Under the pieces are notes generated by a model. It was given only the letters and a program-made list of their open reading frames with translations. It was not told the DNA's origin and did not search any database. Below are positions 62,398 through 64,000 of a stretch of 64,000 nucleotides of DNA, in pieces. Source of the stretch: CAYLLN01 sp033762315 (GTDB lineage Bacteria > Planctomycetota > Planctomycetia > Pirellulales > Pirellulaceae). The stretch lies in assembly GCA_033762315.1 (NCBI GenBank), contig JANRLS010000013.1:1-64000 (forward strand), in the 5' to 3' direction. The position numbers and the translations under genes were made by a program. The first letter of the stretch is position 1; each line of letters starts with the position of its first letter.

Positions 62398-64000
62398 ATG
62401 GACGAGATCAAGCGGCAAGTGGGTCGGGCTCAGCGGCGACTGGTGCTGGAGCAATTCCTCTGGGTCGTCGGCTGGTCGCTGTTTGCGACGCTCGCGCTCG
62501 CGGCCATTGGCCTCGCCGTGCCGCGGATTTGGGTGTTGGCGGTGGATCGGCAAATCTGGGACTGGAGCTGGATCGGCGGCGGACTCGCGGCCGGTTTGCT
62601 CCTCGCCGGTTTGTGGACGTATTTCATCCGCCGCAGTTCGCTGGAAGCGGCGATTGAACTGGACCGGCGCTTCGGCTTGAAAGAGCGGGTCTCCAGCACG
62701 CTTTCGCTCGCCGCGGAAGAGCGGGCCACCGAGATCGGCCAGGCGCTCGTCACTGATGCCGCGCGGCGCGTCGAGCGGATTGACGTCCGCGAGCAATTCC
62801 GCGTGGCCCCCACGTGGCGGGCCTTGCTGCCGCTGGCCCCGCTGGGAGCCATCGCGGCCATCGTGTTCCTGCTGGAATACGCTACCCAAAAAGAGGCGGG
62901 CGCGACCACCGAGCAGACAGTCGAAATTAAGAAGCAGATCAAAACCGCCACGCAAAAGCTGCAAGAGCAGGTTCGCAAAAAGCAGGAACAGGCGGAGCAA
63001 CTGGGGCTGAAAGATACGGACGTGCTGAAGGAGATCAACAAGGAGCTCGACAAGCTGGCGACGAAGGAAAACGTCGATCGCAAAGAGGCGCTGCTCAAGA
63101 TCAACGATCTGGCGAAGGAAATCGAGAAGCGGCGGCAAGACCTGGGTGGTGCCGATAAGCTGAAGAAGGAGCTCGATAAGCTGAAGGACATCGAGAAAGG
63201 CCCGGCCGACAAGCTGGCCGATTCGCTCAAGGAAGGGGATTTCGGCAAAGCCCAGGAGCAAATGGAGAAGCTGAAGGAAGACCTGAAAAACAACAAGCTG
63301 AACGATGAGGACAAGGCGAAGCTGGCGAAGCAACTCGATCAACTGAAAGACAAGCTGCAGGCGGCCGCCGCCGACAACAAGCAAGCCCGCGAGCAGTTGC
63401 AGCAGCAGATTGATCAAAAGCTGGCCGAGGGGAACATCGCCGAAGCCGCCAAGCTGCAACAGCAGCTCGACGAAATGAACCAGAATGCCGAGCAGATGCA
63501 GAAGGAAATGCAGCAGATGGCCCAAAAGCTGGGCGACGCCGCCAAGGCTCTGCAAGCGGGCGACCCCAAGGAAGCGGCTGAAAAGCTCGACGAACTGGCC
63601 CAGAATCTGGACGAACTTCAAGAGCAGCTCGATCAGATCGAGAACCTGGACGAAGTCCTCGATCAGCTAGCCGACGCCAAGGACGCGATGAAGTGCGACA
63701 AGTGTGCCGGTGCGGGCTGCAAGGAGTGCCAAGGGGCCGGCGAAGGAAAAGATGGCCAGTCCGGCAAAGGCAAGGGGCAAGGCAAGGGCAAGGGTGATGG
63801 GCTTGGCGAAGGGCAAGGTCAGGGAGATCGTCCCGAAGAGGAGACCGACAAGAGCTTCTACGACACCCGCGTCGGGGCCGATCCCAAGCAAGGGGAAGCC
63901 GTGAAGATCGGCGATGCCGGCGGGAAGAACGTTTCCGGCAAGTCGAAAGAGGCGGTCAAGGAAGCGATCGAAGGCTCGCTGAAGAAAGAGCCCGACGCGC
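62398..64000 (+). CDS. membrane coiled-coil protein with DnaJ-like cysteines, 3' end missing
   Basis: Open to the right edge; about 534 codons visible. ATG 62398 is spaced well from AAAGGG; ATG 62392 also in frame. Three membrane helices (about 21-41, 57-76, 143-163) precede a very long Lys/Glu/Gln-rich coiled coil (about 175-430). A zinc-ribbon-like CDKCAGAGCKECQG then leads into a Gly/Lys low-complexity run and the tail. Such proteins occur in planctomycetes, often near MoxR-type genes, which would be beyond this window. Function unknown. Strand-opposite readings here are only shadows. Confidence 0.8.
   Translation, partial: MDEIKRQVGRAQRRLVLEQFLWVVGWSLFATLALAAIGLAVPRIWVLAVDRQIWDWSWIGGGLAAGLLLAGLWTYFIRRSSLEAAIELDRRFGLKERVSSTLSLAAEERATEIGQALVTDAARRVERIDVREQFRVAPTWRALLPLAPLGAIAAIVFLLEYATQKEAGATTEQTVEIKKQIKTATQKLQEQVRKKQEQAEQLGLKDTDVLKEINKELDKLATKENVDRKEALLKINDLAKEIEKRRQDLGGADKLKKELDKLKDIEKGPADKLADSLKEGDFGKAQEQMEKLKEDLKNNKLNDEDKAKLAKQLDQLKDKLQAAAADNKQAREQLQQQIDQKLAEGNIAEAAKLQQQLDEMNQNAEQMQKEMQQMAQKLGDAAKALQAGDPKEAAEKLDELAQNLDELQEQLDQIENLDEVLDQLADAKDAMKCDKCAGAGCKECQGAGEGKDGQSGKGKGQGKGKGDGLGEGQGQGDRPEEETDKSFYDTRVGADPKQGEAVKIGDAGGKNVSGKSKEAVKEAIEGSLKKEPDA

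Noticed and set aside
62380..63621. Minus-strand Leu-rich frame of 413 codons
   Set aside because: Mirror image of the Lys/Gln/Glu coiled coil on the plus strand.

Overview
The window is a GC-rich bacterial chromosome segment that reads as a planctomycete, most likely order Pirellulales. The evidence is the mix of families: two Gfo/Idh/MocA oxidoreductases with exported-protein N-termini, a PQQ-type beta-propeller, a DUF11-repeat protein, an enlarged SecA ending in a SEC-C zinc motif, the order rpmF-fabD-fabG, a JAMM-domain membrane protein, and many secreted proteins with no known family. No rRNA, tRNA, prophage or CRISPR array was seen.

Layout. 1-6.2 kb: 5' part of a membrane VWA protein (minus), a secreted beta-propeller protein (minus), a HTH/receiver regulator and a DUF11 envelope protein. 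6.2-7.8 kb: a HTH gene set between two clusters of palindromic repeats that include a long direct repeat. 7.8-13.5 kb: secreted GDSL hydrolase, cyclic-nucleotide-binding protein, a four-repeat secreted protein, a YtcJ-type amidohydrolase and a small unknown protein. 13.9-19.8 kb: secA, waaA (Kdo transferase, implying lipid A/LPS) and an esterase. 19.9-27.1 kb: an accessory stretch with a nucleotidyltransferase/small-protein pair, Nudix hydrolase, PP2C phosphatase, Gfo/Idh oxidoreductase, a lower-GC orphan, a frameshifted acetyltransferase, DinB and a transposase stump. 27.6-31 kb: JAMM membrane protein and sulfite reductase behind an AT-rich palindrome. 31-33.1 kb: YwqK-type protein, RelE/ParE toxin-antitoxin pair, galE. 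33.3-39.5 kb: Xer-type recombinase, rpmF-fabD-fabG, small unknown genes and a flavoprotein. 39.7-49.4 kb: two overlapping genes for very large exported membrane proteins of unknown function. 49.4-58.5 kb: cupin, Gfo/Idh, HEAT-repeat protein, TlpA-like thioredoxin, then an SDR-zwf-hydrolase cluster. 58.6-64 kb: cysNC and cysD for sulfate activation, a DCC-type thiol oxidoreductase and a membrane coiled-coil protein running off the end.

How the genes fit together. cysD, cysNC and the sulfite reductase cover ATP sulfurylase, APS kinase and sulfite-to-sulfide reduction, the core of assimilatory sulfate reduction; no PAPS/APS reductase lies in the window. rpmF-fabD-fabG is the usual ribosome/fatty-acid cluster but is not followed by acpP or fabF. 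Much of the rest is envelope or secreted machinery.

The second theme is small palindromic repeats of several families. They fill many intergenic gaps, sit directly against stop codons, and in at least three genes lie inside or across the reading frame, where they supply signal-region residues, a charged loop, or the C-terminus and stop codon. The two giant envelope genes, the direct-repeat-flanked HTH cassette and the nucleotidyltransferase pair are the least explained parts of the window.
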